Origin: Vagococcus sp. CY52-2
Lineage (GTDB): Bacteria; Bacillota; Bacilli; Lactobacillales; Vagococcaceae
Assembly: GCF_022655055.1 (NCBI RefSeq)
Contig: NZ_CP093384.1
Location: 682,001 to 746,000, forward strand
Direction: 5' to 3'
DNA: 64,000 bases
Every line of letters begins with the position of its first letter. The first letter of the stretch is position 1. The notes beneath the pieces were generated by a model. That model saw nothing but the letters and a program-made list of their open reading frames with translations. It did not search any database and had not been told where the DNA came from. Both the position numbers and the translations under genes were made by a program. Below are positions 27,226-36,188 of the stretch, piece by piece.

Positions 27226-27714
27226 ATGGAAACCTATTTGGCACTTGGAAGTAATATGGGGGATTCACGTCATTATCTAAAACAAGCAGTGGAACAGTTG
27301 AATCAACATAGTGAGATTAGTGTTTTAAGTAAGTCAGATATATATGAAACAGATCCGTATGGTGATGTGCCACAGGATGATTATTTAAATGCTGTCATAA
27401 AAATTGAGACAACATTGTCTCCGAATGAGTTATTAAAAACGGTGAATGACATCGAAGCCAATTTAGATAGAGAACGTTTGGTGAGATGGGGACCAAGAAC
27501 GATAGATATTGACATTGTGTTAATGGGAGAGTTAGAAATTGAAACACCTGATTTAATCATTCCACATAAAGAAATCACGAAACGCTCTTTTGTGTTGATT
27601 CCTTTAAAAGATGTTTACACTAAAGAAATGCTTAAAGGAAAATCACTTGATGAATGGATAGAGTTATCAGGAAATGCTGGTGAGGTCAGACAGACAAATG
27701 AAAGTTGGGATTAG
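27226..27714 (+). CDS. folK: 2-amino-4-hydroxy-6-hydroxymethyldihydropteridine diphosphokinase
   Basis: HPPK transfers pyrophosphate from ATP to hydroxymethyl-dihydropterin. The 162 residues carry [21 protein letters not shown] at the start and the signature [15 protein letters not shown] with the metal-binding D-x-D near residue 95, followed by [13 protein letters not shown]. It starts two bases after the folB stop and relies on coupling or a weak ribosome site. Confidence 0.95.
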   Translation: METYLALGSNMGDSRHYLKQAVEQLNQHSEISVLSKSDIYETDPYGDVPQDDYLNAVIKIETTLSPNELLKTVNDIEANLDRERLVRWGPRTIDIDIVLMGELEIETPDLIIPHKEITKRSFVLIPLKDVYTKEMLKGKSLDEWIELSGNAGEVRQTNESWD

Positions 27715-27715
27715 G

Positions 27716-28279
27716 ATGGAACAAGACAAACAATGGCAGATTGAAGAAGCAGTGAAGACGATTTTGACAGCGATTGGAGAAGACGTTGATCGCGATGGAT
27801 TGAAAGAAACACCAAAACGTGTAGCAAAAATGTATGCAGAAGTCTTTTCTTCCGTACGAGAAAAGGAATTTACTAATTACAAAGTCTTTCCAAGTTTGAA
27901 TGAAGATGACATGGTCTTGGTTAAAGATATTGAGTTTTATTCAATGTGTGAGCACCATTTACTTCCCTTTTTTGGAAAAGCACACGTTGCCTATATTCCA
28001 AGTGATCATAAAGTATTGGGTCTAAGTAAAGTGGCTCGAATGGTTGAATTTTGTGCGAAACGACCAAATGTTCAAGAAGATTTAACAATCCAAATTGCCA
28101 ATTTAATCAATGAAAAAGTTAGAACAAAAGGCGTTGCCGTATCGATTGAAGCAGAACACATGTGTATGGCAATGCGTGGCGTAAAAGCTCGCGGTAGTGT
28201 GACGAAAACATTCCATTATCAAGGTGTTTTTAAAGAAGATAAGGATGTTAAAGACGATTTTTTACGAGCGTTAGATTAG
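27716..28279 (+). CDS. folE: GTP cyclohydrolase I
   Basis: First committed folate enzyme, GTP to dihydroneopterin triphosphate. From ATG 27716 it has 187 residues, the usual length; longer in-frame starts would overlap folK. Zinc ligands are visible in [23 protein letters not shown] (Cys and two His) and in [16 protein letters not shown]. It lies one base after the folK stop. Confidence 0.95.
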   Translation: MEQDKQWQIEEAVKTILTAIGEDVDRDGLKETPKRVAKMYAEVFSSVREKEFTNYKVFPSLNEDDMVLVKDIEFYSMCEHHLLPFFGKAHVAYIPSDHKVLGLSKVARMVEFCAKRPNVQEDLTIQIANLINEKVRTKGVAVSIEAEHMCMAMRGVKARGSVTKTFHYQGVFKEDKDVKDDFLRALD

Positions 28280-28281
28280 TC

Positions 28282-28848
28282 ATGCAGTTAATTTTAGCTA
28301 GTAATAATAAAAATAAAATACGCGAATTACAACTGGCATTTCCAAGTGAAACGATAGAATCCTATACAACATATAGTGAACCAATCGATATCGTGGAAAA
28401 CGGTAAAACCTATGTAGAAAATGCGTTGATTAAAGCTAAGGAAATTGCGATGATTATTCAAAAACCGGTCATAGGAGATGATGGGGGATTAGAATTGTGT
28501 GCGTTTCCTGATAAGTTGGGGATTCATACAGCACGTTTTTTTGAAAAGGGATTAACAGACAGGCAAATGAATGAGCAATTATTGAATTTATTAGAATACG
28601 AGAGTGACAGACGATTTAAATTGCACGCTTGTTTAGTTTTATATAACCTTGAAGATAAACCAATCATTGTCGAAAAAGTATTAACAGGACGGGTATCAGA
28701 GACCATCTGTGAAGGTGGCGGATATGGGTTTGATTCGATTTTAATTCCAACTGGATATACTCAGACTCTTTCGTTACTCAATATGGAGCAACGTGATGAA
28801 CTTAGCCCAAGAAATCAGGCGTTTAATGAATTAATACGGAGGCGTTAA
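28282..28848 (+). CDS. RdgB/HAM1-type non-canonical purine NTP pyrophosphatase in the folate operon
   Basis: A 188-residue HAM1-fold NTP pyrophosphatase. The N terminus reads LILASNNKNKIRELQLAF, the acidic site DDGGLELCAFPDKLGIHTARF lies near residue 68, and GGYGFDSILIPTGY near residue 150. The family hydrolyses ITP/XTP to monophosphates. Its location between folE and folP, where a dihydroneopterin-triphosphate pyrophosphatase would be needed, and a similar gene in the Lactobacillus plantarum fol cluster suggest it performs that step; this is an inference. Confidence 0.88.
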   Translation: MQLILASNNKNKIRELQLAFPSETIESYTTYSEPIDIVENGKTYVENALIKAKEIAMIIQKPVIGDDGGLELCAFPDKLGIHTARFFEKGLTDRQMNEQLLNLLEYESDRRFKLHACLVLYNLEDKPIIVEKVLTGRVSETICEGGGYGFDSILIPTGYTQTLSLLNMEQRDELSPRNQAFNELIRRR

Positions 28849-28849
28849 C

Positions 28850-29626
28850 ATGTTTAAAGATAAACCAATTATGGGCATATTAAATGTGACACCAGATTCT
28901 TTTTCAGATGGTGGTGACTATACAGATGCTGAAATAGCCGTGGAACATGCAAAAGAGATGATTGCTGAGGGTGTTGATATTATCGACATTGGTGGACAAT
29001 CGACTCGACCAGGTTATATGGAGATTGGTTTTGATGAAGAGATGAAACGTGTGATACCTGTCATTCAGGCTATTCGCACGTTTAGCGACGTTCCAATCTC
29101 AATTGATACCTATTTCCCAGAAGTAGCAAAAGCAGCAATCGAAGCTGGAGCAAATATTGTCAATGATATTAAAGGGATGGATATGGATGGTATGGCAGAA
29201 GTAGTGGTGTCCTATAATGTACCAGTCATTATCATGCATTCACGCCCTAGACAAGAAGGGGTATCCATTTTTGATGACTTAGCTCAGTTTTATCAAGAAA
29301 AAATGGAACAATGCCAATCATATAATATTCCAAAAGAAAACATTTGTTTTGATCCAGGGATTGGATTTCATAAATCAATGGAAGATAATGAACTCATTTT
29401 ATCTTACCCAGAAAAATGTCGTTATGAGGATTATCCATTACTTTACGGGGTATCCAGAAAACGGACAATCGCCCATTTAATTAATGAAGATAAACCAAAA
29501 GAACGAGATTTTGGAACAGTAGCAGCTTCTCTTTTCTCATTGGAAAAAGGAGTAGAGGTGGTTAGAGTCCATAATGTCAAAGGAATGAGTGATGCGTTAA
29601 CGGTTTGGAATAAATTAAAACGATAA
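28850..29626 (+). CDS. folP: Dihydropteroate synthase
   Basis: Condenses hydroxymethyl-dihydropterin pyrophosphate with p-aminobenzoate; the sulfonamide target. The 258 residues form a TIM barrel with signatures ILNVTPDSFSDGGDY near the N terminus, IDIGGQSTRPGY near residue 45, ANIVNDIKGMD and the C-terminal VRVHNVKGM. The ribosome site is GGAGGCGTTAAC. It ends the folate operon; no folC or pabABC genes are in the cluster. Confidence 0.95.
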   Translation: MFKDKPIMGILNVTPDSFSDGGDYTDAEIAVEHAKEMIAEGVDIIDIGGQSTRPGYMEIGFDEEMKRVIPVIQAIRTFSDVPISIDTYFPEVAKAAIEAGANIVNDIKGMDMDGMAEVVVSYNVPVIIMHSRPRQEGVSIFDDLAQFYQEKMEQCQSYNIPKENICFDPGIGFHKSMEDNELILSYPEKCRYEDYPLLYGVSRKRTIAHLINEDKPKERDFGTVAASLFSLEKGVEVVRVHNVKGMSDALTVWNKLKR

Positions 29627-29630
29627 ACAA

Positions 29631-29669
29631 AAAAGACAAATCTATGATAATGATAGATTTGTCTTTTAT
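29631..29669. terminator. Bidirectional terminator between folP and the WYL regulator gene
   Basis: AAAAGACAAATCTAT / ATAGATTTGTCTTTT, 15-bp stem, 7-base loop, between two converging operons. Confidence 0.88.
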
Positions 29670-30673
29670 TTAGTGGTTGAAATATCATAATAAGAAAGTG
29701 TTTGCTTCATGTTATCAATTAAATATTTTTGGATATATTTTGGTGAAATTACTTTAACATGGGCACCTTGTTCTAATAACCACATTTTAACACCATAACC
29801 ATTATTAGCAGGTATTTCAATACGGTGACTCCCATCTTTATTGACTTGTTTTATGACAGAATGGGGGAATCTATCTAGAACATAAGCAGGCTCGTAATAA
29901 AAGTCGATAATTAACGTAATTGGATCACCAAAAAAAGGAAGGGCGGTTTGATTTCTTAAAATACCTCCTTGAAAACGATTTGCGTATTCAACTGGTTTAT
30001 GCTCATTTAGAACGTTTATTTGTTTCATATTATTAATACGAAATTTATTTAATGCTTCAAAATCAGTATCATCTTTTGCGGTATGTTTAGCAGAAACCAT
30101 GAAAAAATAAAGATCAGAAAAGTAAATATCCATAGGTACTCGTGTGAAAATTTTTGTTTCACCATTTTTAGTATAAGAAAATTTGACTTTTTGTTGATTT
30201 AACATGGCTTTTAATAATAAGGTTAGGGATGGATAAATAGTTGATTCTGGAACGCCTTCATAATAAAATCGTTCATTAGCCAATAATTTATCCATGGTGT
30301 GCTTATTTTCAACGTTATTAAATAATTTATAGTAGATCGTTTTTAAGTCATTTTCGTGAAACCCCCTGCTAGCAAATAATACTTTAAAAACCATAAACAG
30401 TTCTTGATCCGTCATATAAGATCTCTCTTTAAAAGCAGTTAGTTGATAGAAGCCACGTTTTTTACGATCTAATTCTCCAATTTGTCTAAAAGGTGACAAT
30501 TTCGATGCTGGTAAACTAGTATTTATTGTATGTAATAACTCATCTATGATGGCCATATCTCGTTGAATAGTGCTCCCATTTTTTTGAAATTCTGCCATCA
30601 AATCAGCTTTAGATAGCCTATTTCCTTGTAGGAGTCGAATAAAAATTATTAAGATTCTTTCCTGACTAGACAT
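29666..30673 (-). CDS. HTH and WYL-domain transcriptional regulator
   Basis: A 335-residue regulator from ATG 30673 (ribosome site AGGTGAAGAG); a GTG at 30685 is possible but poorly placed. The N-terminal DeoR-like helix-turn-helix (QERILIIFIRLLQGNRLSKADLMAEFQKNGSTIQRDMAII) is followed by a WYL-type ligand-sensing region (about 140-320). It lies 14 bases behind an ECF S-component gene, so the pair is probably an operon in which the regulator controls vitamin or nucleotide-type uptake. The ligand is unknown. Confidence 0.8.
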   Translation of the reverse strand: MSSQERILIIFIRLLQGNRLSKADLMAEFQKNGSTIQRDMAIIDELLHTINTSLPASKLSPFRQIGELDRKKRGFYQLTAFKERSYMTDQELFMVFKVLFASRGFHENDLKTIYYKLFNNVENKHTMDKLLANERFYYEGVPESTIYPSLTLLLKAMLNQQKVKFSYTKNGETKIFTRVPMDIYFSDLYFFMVSAKHTAKDDTDFEALNKFRINNMKQINVLNEHKPVEYANRFQGGILRNQTALPFFGDPITLIIDFYYEPAYVLDRFPHSVIKQVNKDGSHRIEIPANNGYGVKMWLLEQGAHVKVISPKYIQKYLIDNMKQTLSYYDISTTK

Positions 30674-30686
30674 ATAACTCTTCACC

Positions 30687-31259
30687 TCACCAGTTAATTT
30701 TTCTTATATATTTTTTTAACGGAGCTAGGTTGATTAAATATGTAATGAGTAAACATGAAATGACTTTATCACCAACTAAATCAATAAAAGTACTAAAGTA
30801 CACAGATGAAAAATAAGTAAAACCTGAGTGATTAAACATGATAAAAAATAAATCACTAACAGATTTTTGCATTCCTTTAAATCCACCATACAAAAGAATT
30901 CGAATAGGCGTGCTAAAAAGAGCACCCACAATAGCAATAATAATTCCAGCTAGGATAGCTTTTTTATAAGAATGAATAAATGATTTGAAACAGTGTGAAA
31001 CGATTGCAATGGATAGACTAACTAACATAAAAGGCAAGGCAAGTGGTCCATGGATGACAGATAATAAACAGTGAGTACTAACAGCGGTGAGTAGACCATA
31101 TTTTAATTTGAAATGTGTTGAAATAAAAATTGTTCCAATGGAATCTAGAAATAAAAAAGGAACCCCTGAAAAGGTGATAATAGAACCTAGTACCGTATTT
31201 GCAGCAATAGCTATTGTTAAGTAAGCTATTTGTTTTGTTGAACGTTGTGTGCTAATCAT
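30687..31259 (-). CDS. ECF transporter S component (CD3073-like family)
   Basis: A 190-residue membrane protein with six hydrophobic segments (IAYLTIAIAANTVLGSIITF, GVPFLFLDSIGTIFISTHF, KAILAGIIIAIVGALFSTPI and others). The layout is that of a substrate-capture S component of an energy-coupling-factor importer; the energising EcfAA'T genes would lie elsewhere. ATG 31259 follows AAAGGAGAATTGAAA. The assignment to the CD3073-like group rests on overall pattern. The substrate is unknown. Confidence 0.7.
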   Translation of the reverse strand: MISTQRSTKQIAYLTIAIAANTVLGSIITFSGVPFLFLDSIGTIFISTHFKLKYGLLTAVSTHCLLSVIHGPLALPFMLVSLSIAIVSHCFKSFIHSYKKAILAGIIIAIVGALFSTPIRILLYGGFKGMQKSVSDLFFIMFNHSGFTYFSSVYFSTFIDLVGDKVISCLLITYLINLAPLKKYIRKINW

Positions 31260-31654
31260 TTTCAATTCTCCTTTATTATGTCATTATATTATATAACATA
31301 ATAATAAACATATAATGAAATATATATTTATTTATCATATATTGTTGGCGTTGTAAATACTAAACAGTTGTTTAAAACTCATAAAACATCATTTTTTATA
31401 AAAAAAGATAGTATAATGTGTCTATATCTAATATTTATCTTCTTTTTTTAGAATTTTTTTAGAAAATTATTTGACTTAATGTGTTAAATAACTTAATATA
31501 CTATTAATATTTATTAGAATTTTTCTTATGTTTGTTTTTTTATAAATAAAAAAACAATAAAATAACTATTTTGATAAAAAATGGATAAAAAAACCGTATA
31601 TTATTAAATATAAAAAATAAAAAAGTTTGATAAAAAACGATTGGAGGTATTTGG
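31260..31654 (+). other. AT-rich divergent intergenic region
   Basis: About 395 bases, very AT-rich, with no gene. A plus-strand promoter TTGACT (31471-31476), 17 bases, TAATAT (31494-31499) could drive the aldolase gene with a leader of about 150 bases. A minus-strand -10-like TATAAT lies close to the S-component start. No riboswitch fold was recognised. Confidence 0.45.
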
Positions 31655-32680
31655 ATGATATCATTTGCGAATGATTATCTTGAGGGAGCTCATGAAAAAG
31701 TATTACAACGTTTAATAGAAACAAATATGGAACAGGAATACGGTTATGGCTCTGACTCCTTCACAAAACAAGCAATTGAAAATATAAAAGAAGTGATAGA
31801 GTGTCAAGATGCTTCCGTTCATTTTTTAGTTGGTGGAACACAGACAAACCAAATAGTGATTGATGCATTGTTGAATAAGTTTGAGGGTGTTATAGCACCT
31901 GAGACTGGTCATATTAATGTAAGAGAAGCTGGTGCCATTGAATATAGTGGTCATAAGGTATTGACGTTATCATCAGTAAATGGAAAGATATCTGCTCATT
32001 CTGTTAAAGAGTATCTAGAAGTCTTTAATGCAGATGAGACTAAAGAACATATGGTTTTACCTGGTATGGTCTATATTTCTTTTCCAACAGAATATGGGAC
32101 TCTTTATACATATGAAGAGTTAGAAGATTTATCAAGAGTTTGTCATGACAACCAGTTGCCATTATTCATTGATGGGGCACGACTAGGATATGGTTTGGTT
32201 AGTGAAGAATCAGAGGTAACAATTCAAGATATCGCTCGATTTTCGGATGTGTTTTATATCGGTGGAACAAAAATTGGTGCGTTATGTGGTGAAGCAGTTG
32301 TGTTTACTAAAAATAATGAACCAAAACACTTTATTTCTACTGTAAAACAACATGGTGCACTGCTTGCAAAAGGACGATTATTAGGGGTTCAGTTTTTGGA
32401 ACTATTTACAAATAATTTATATTTTGATATTAGTCAACATGCTGTTGCTATGTCTTTAAAAATAAAGCAAGCTTTTTTAGACAGAGGTTACGAGTTATTT
32501 TTTGATTCTCCTACGAATCAACAATTTATTATTATGACAAATGATCAAGTAGACAAATTAAAACAGCATGTGTCTTTTGCAATATGGGAAAAATATGATA
32601 ATGATCGTATGGTTGTTAGATTTGCAACAAGTTGGGGCACATTAGAAAAAAATGTAGATGAGTTAATAAGTTACTTATAA
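31655..32680 (+). CDS. Threonine-aldolase-family PLP enzyme
   Basis: A 341-residue fold-type I PLP enzyme of the beta-eliminating lyase/low-specificity threonine aldolase group. Visible are FANDYLEGAHEKVLQRL at the N terminus, FLVGGTQTNQIVIDALL (cofactor phosphate region), LFIDGARLGYGL with the PLP-contacting Asp, and a Schiff-base lysine in YIGGTKIGALCGEAVV. The family cleaves threonine or allo-threonine to glycine and acetaldehyde. The lysine context differs from the textbook SKGLGAP form, so the substrate is uncertain. It stands alone with a strong terminator. Confidence 0.85.
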   Translation: MISFANDYLEGAHEKVLQRLIETNMEQEYGYGSDSFTKQAIENIKEVIECQDASVHFLVGGTQTNQIVIDALLNKFEGVIAPETGHINVREAGAIEYSGHKVLTLSSVNGKISAHSVKEYLEVFNADETKEHMVLPGMVYISFPTEYGTLYTYEELEDLSRVCHDNQLPLFIDGARLGYGLVSEESEVTIQDIARFSDVFYIGGTKIGALCGEAVVFTKNNEPKHFISTVKQHGALLAKGRLLGVQFLELFTNNLYFDISQHAVAMSLKIKQAFLDRGYELFFDSPTNQQFIIMTNDQVDKLKQHVSFAIWEKYDNDRMVVRFATSWGTLEKNVDELISYL

Positions 32681-32683
32681 ATA

Positions 32684-32723
32684 AAAATTGTGAGGTGATC
32701 AAAATCACCTCACAATTTTTATT
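32684..32723 (+). terminator. Rho-independent terminator after the aldolase gene
   Basis: A 16-bp stem AAAATTGTGAGGTGAT / ATCACCTCACAATTTT with a 4-base loop and T5. Confidence 0.9.
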
Positions 32724-32851
32724 TAACTGAAACTCCGTATATACAGCCTCTGTAAAAAAATACTTACTATTTATAAAATATGATATATTTATATTAAGTA
32801 GCTAAAGGAAATTATAATCTATGAAATAATCGATGAGAAAAACTAATCAAA

Positions 32852-33112
32852 TTATTCATGAAGTGAAAAAGTTGTTATAGGAAAAATATGATTGATAGAT
32901 AGATTGGTGTATTTTAAGAGCATAGAAGCTTGTATTAAACGTTGTTGTTGGATATAGTCATACAGAGATAGCCCTGTTTCTTTTTTAAATAACCGATGAA
33001 AACGATAACTTGAGTACCCAATGTAGTCAGAAATTATAGTAAGTGTTAAGTCTTTATTTAAGTGTTGTTGAATATAGGAAATCGCTCGTTTGATGTAGTG
33101 GGAGTAATTCAT
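32852..33112 (-). pseudogene. Truncated AraC-family regulator
   Basis: From ATG 33112 (ribosome site AAAGGAGGTCATCTTA) the product has 86 residues. It begins like a Rob/SoxS-type AraC protein: ISYIQQHLNKDLTLTIISDYIGYSSYRFHRLFKKETG, then YDYIQQQRLIQASMLL. It stops in the second helix-turn-helix, where IAxxxGFxxxSxFxRxFK should follow. The ligand-binding half is missing, so this is probably dead. The next base stretch on the other strand is also a relic. Confidence 0.7.
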
Positions 33113-33203
33113 TAAGATGACCTCCTTTTCTAGTAAAAGTGTATCATAGGTAAATGAAAAAAATTTGACCAATCTTGCTAAAAGTGTGATGGGAGTGAAG
33201 TAT

Positions 33204-33426
33204 ATGGAAAAATCACAAAATAGCCTTTGAAGATTTGAAGTGAAAAGTTGTTTATGCTACACATCATAAGGATAATAGTAGCTCAGGGAAAGTTACGCAA
33301 AAAATTGGGATGAAACTATGGGGAAAAGATTATTATTTTCACTTTAAAGAAGAACCTTTAGTGGAGAGTGTCAAATACGGGATGACATATGAAGAATATA
33401 TTAACATGAGTCATCCTAAAAAATAG
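33204..33426 (+). pseudogene. Relic of a GNAT-type acetyltransferase (C-terminal end)
   Basis: In pieces the plus strand reads a degraded start with stops, then ATHHKDNSSSGKVTQKIGMKLWGKDYYFHF and YGMTYEEYINMSHPKK. N-x-x-S-x-x-V-x-x-K-x-G-M is the acetyl-CoA-binding helix pattern of GNAT enzymes of the RimJ type. No N-terminal part, frameshifted; dead. Confidence 0.55.
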
Positions 33427-33432
33427 TTTGAC

Positions 33433-33463
33433 AAAAAAGCATTTACTAATGAGTAAATGCTAC
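33433..33463 (-). terminator. Terminator of the small membrane-protein gene
   Basis: On the minus strand AGCATTTACT, loop CATT, AGTAAATGCT then T6. Confidence 0.8.
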
Positions 33464-33466
33464 TAT

Positions 33467-33664
33467 CTACTGTTTAACTTTACATGTAGTTGTTCTATTT
33501 AAAACATACACAATAATAAACCATATGATACCAATGATTTGGATCATACCACCAATTTTAAAAGCCATTTGACTGTATGACGTATTATTAAATAGTGTCA
33601 TAATGATTAGTGAAGTAGCAATTAATATTTTTGAGGGTAAACTTTTTTTACAATGACATCCCAT
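33467..33664 (-). CDS. Small two-helix membrane protein of unknown function
   Basis: Sixty-five residues with two hydrophobic helices (ILIATSLIIMTLF and IGGMIQIIGIIWFIIVYVL), a Cys-x-Cys near the N terminus (GCHCKK) and a basic tail. A good ribosome site (TTAAGGAGATTTTTTA) and its own terminator make it a real gene. I do not recognise a named family. It is divergent from rbsR. Confidence 0.6.
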   Translation of the reverse strand: MGCHCKKSLPSKILIATSLIIMTLFNNTSYSQMAFKIGGMIQIIGIIWFIIVYVLNRTTTCKVKQ

Positions 33665-33765
33665 TAAAAAATCTCCTTAAATTTATATACTACAAAGGGT
33701 ATCATGTTTTAAGGTATAATAATAATTGTATTGATTAATTAGCTTAAAGATAAAGGAAGAATAGC

Positions 33766-34758
33766 ATGACCAAAAAGAAGATTACAATAAAAGATGTAGC
33801 AAAACAATCAGGAGTATCCATCACGACAGTGTCTCAAATTTTAAATGGAAAGTATCGTCAATTTCATCCTGATACGGTGAAAAAAGTTTTTAAAGCAAGA
33901 GATGATCTGGGGTATGCGCCAGATTATTTTGCTAGACGAATGGTGATGAAAAAAAGTCAGACAATTGGAATTATTGTACCAGATATCACCAATCCTTTTT
34001 TCGCTACTTTAGTAAAAGGAATAGAAGAGGTGTTATTTAAATCTGATTTTATGACTATTCTATGTAATGTTGATACAGATGATGAGAAGGGCATTAAAGC
34101 ATTGGAAGCGTTAAACCACCGAGGAGTAGATGGTCTGATTGTCGCAAGTTCTGGGGTATCTATGGGTGAACTAGTTAAACAAGAAGCTTTAAAAAATATC
34201 CCAGTTATTGAGCTAGATAGGCAATCAACGAGTCAGATAAAAGATTCTATAAAGACAGATGATTATTTAGGTGGAAAATTGGTAGCTAATCTTTTAAATG
34301 ATTTAGAGCACCGTATTGTTGCTGTACTATTTCCAGAATCATCTAGCCAAAATATTTTAAAACGATTAGAAGGATTTTCAGCTAATTTTTTGGGCGATGT
34401 TATTTATTTTGCGACGGATTTAACAAAATCAAGTGGAAAAAAACGAGTATCAGATATTTTACTTACGGAGGCAACGGCTATTTTTGCGGCAAATGATGAA
34501 ATAGCCTTTGGTGTCTATGCGGGATTAAGTGATTGTGGCAAAAAAATACCAGATGATTATAGCGTAGTAGGTTATGATGATATAGAAATGAGTTCGTATA
34601 TTTCTCCGTCATTGACAACAGTGTCACAGCCTATTTTTGAACTTGGTCAAAAGACAGCCAATACATTAATTCAACGTATAGAGCATCCTGAAATGGATGA
34701 GACTGAAATAGTTTTACCCGTTCAGTTAATTCAAAGATTATCGGTAGCACACACTTGA
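33766..34758 (+). CDS. rbsR: LacI-family repressor of the ribose genes
   Basis: A 330-residue regulator. The N-terminal LacI helix-turn-helix (ITIKDVAKQSGVSITTVSQILNGKYRQFHPDTVKKV) is followed by a periplasmic-binding-protein-like effector domain (about 60-330). It precedes rbsK, rbsD and rbsU, and the gap contains twin palindromic operators. It therefore most likely represses the ribose operon and responds to ribose or a phosphorylated derivative. N-G-K in place of the usual N-x-S/G after VSQIL is a minor variation. Confidence 0.88.
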   Translation: MTKKKITIKDVAKQSGVSITTVSQILNGKYRQFHPDTVKKVFKARDDLGYAPDYFARRMVMKKSQTIGIIVPDITNPFFATLVKGIEEVLFKSDFMTILCNVDTDDEKGIKALEALNHRGVDGLIVASSGVSMGELVKQEALKNIPVIELDRQSTSQIKDSIKTDDYLGGKLVANLLNDLEHRIVAVLFPESSSQNILKRLEGFSANFLGDVIYFATDLTKSSGKKRVSDILLTEATAIFAANDEIAFGVYAGLSDCGKKIPDDYSVVGYDDIEMSSYISPSLTTVSQPIFELGQKTANTLIQRIEHPEMDETEIVLPVQLIQRLSVAHT

Positions 34759-34790
34759 AAACTATTTCAAAGTGTGCTATATTTTTTTCG
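34745..34790 (+). terminator. Terminator overlapping the rbsR stop codon
   Basis: AGCACAC-A-CTTGAAA pairs with TTTCAAAG-TGTGCT around a short loop, then a T-rich run; the rbsR TGA lies inside the stem. Confidence 0.7.
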
Positions 34791-34800
34791 AAAGCAAAAT

Positions 34801-34825
34801 TAAAACGTTTTACTAAAACGTTTTA
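34801..34825 (+). promoter_or_regulatory. Twin palindromic operators before rbsK
   Basis: Two identical perfect 12-bp palindromes TAAAACGTTTTA at 34801-34812 and 34814-34825, one base apart (13-base period). The central CG palindrome is typical of LacI-family operators. RbsR encoded next door is the natural ligand. Confidence 0.75.
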
Positions 34826-34847
34826 ATAAAAATAGGAGGAACGTATA

Positions 34848-35762
34848 ATGAATCATGTTACTGTTATTGGAAGTATTAATCTAGATACAACGTTAAGAGT
34901 TAAAGAAATGCCTAAACCTGGTGAAACCATTCATGCCATTGAGCATTTTACTGCAGGTGGTGGTAAAGGAGCCAACCAAGGAGTAGCTAGTAAACGATCT
35001 GGAGCTAACACTAGTTTTATTGGTGCCATTGGTAATGATGCAGCAGGCAAAGTCATGTTTGAATTGCTTGAAGGTGAAGAAATAAATGTATCAGGTATTA
35101 AAACAATTGATAATGAATCAACAGGTCAAGCATTTATAACGGTTGACGAATCTGGAGAAAATAGTATTATGATTTATGCAGGTGCAAATAATCATGTTAC
35201 TGAAAATTTAGTGGAAGATTACAAACAAGTAATTGAGACCAGCGATTTTTTAATTGCACAGTTTGAAAGTGCTATCAGTGGGACAATCAGAGCTTTTCAA
35301 CTGGCAAAAGAAGCAGGGGTTAAAACGATTTTAAATCCAGCACCAGCAGTCAAAAATATTTCTGACGAACTTCTTAAGTTAACAGATATCATTATTCCAA
35401 ATGAAACAGAAACAGAATTAATTACTGGAATCTCTCTAGATGATGATCAATCAATTGAATTAGCTGCAAAAAAATTACAAGAACTAGGTGTTGAGTTAGT
35501 AATTATCACGTTAGGAAGTCGTGGTGCCTACTATAATTTTGGTGATCAATCAGGTTTTGTGTCTGCCTATAAGGTAAAAGCAGTTGACACAACAGCAGCA
35601 GGGGATACTTTTATAGGAGCATTTGCTAGTCGATTAGAAAAAGATTTTTCTAATATTGAAGAAGCCATTGATTATGGAAATAAAGCATCATCCCTAACCG
35701 TGCAACGCTATGGAGCACAGCCATCAATACCTTTTGAAAATGAAATAAAGGAGATAAAATAA
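34848..35762 (+). CDS. rbsK: Ribokinase
   Basis: ATP-dependent phosphorylation of ribose to ribose-5-phosphate. The 304-residue PfkB-family protein shows the first signature [16 protein letters not shown] near residue 40, and the second [17 protein letters not shown] with the catalytic Asp near residue 246. It starts after AGGAGGAACGTATA behind the twin operators, and its stop overlaps the rbsD start by one base. Confidence 0.95.
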   Translation: MNHVTVIGSINLDTTLRVKEMPKPGETIHAIEHFTAGGGKGANQGVASKRSGANTSFIGAIGNDAAGKVMFELLEGEEINVSGIKTIDNESTGQAFITVDESGENSIMIYAGANNHVTENLVEDYKQVIETSDFLIAQFESAISGTIRAFQLAKEAGVKTILNPAPAVKNISDELLKLTDIIIPNETETELITGISLDDDQSIELAAKKLQELGVELVIITLGSRGAYYNFGDQSGFVSAYKVKAVDTTAAGDTFIGAFASRLEKDFSNIEEAIDYGNKASSLTVQRYGAQPSIPFENEIKEIK

Positions 35763-36157
35763 TGAAAAAGTCAGCGGTTATTAATAGTGATATATCAAGA
35801 GTTATTTCGAAAATGGGTCATTTCGATTTATTAAGTATTGGAGATGCTGGTATGCCAGTCCCATTTGGAACAGAAAAAATTGATTTAGCTGTTACAAATG
35901 GTATCCCTAGTTTTCTTGACGTTTTGGATAATGTATTAGAAGAATTAGAAGTTCAAAAGATTTATTTGGCAGAGGAGATAAAAGAGGCTAATCCAGCTAT
36001 TTTAAAACGTATTGAAGAACGTTTTACTGACACGCCGATTGAATTTATCCCACATAGTAACATGAAACAAAAATTGAACGAGACACATGCGTTTATTCGA
36101 ACTGGTGAAATGACACCTTATGCGAATATCTTACTTGAAAGTGGCGTAACATTTTAA
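35762..36157 (+). CDS. rbsD: D-ribose pyranase
   Basis: Interconverts the pyranose and furanose forms of ribose so that ribokinase can act. The 131 residues begin [34 protein letters not shown], the RbsD N-terminal signature with the conserved His and Asp, and end with [18 protein letters not shown]. Its ATG overlaps the rbsK stop. Confidence 0.95.
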   Translation: MKKSAVINSDISRVISKMGHFDLLSIGDAGMPVPFGTEKIDLAVTNGIPSFLDVLDNVLEELEVQKIYLAEEIKEANPAILKRIEERFTDTPIEFIPHSNMKQKLNETHAFIRTGEMTPYANILLESGVTF

Positions 36158-36188
36158 TTAGAAATTTTACCAGGAGGATTTTGTAAAT

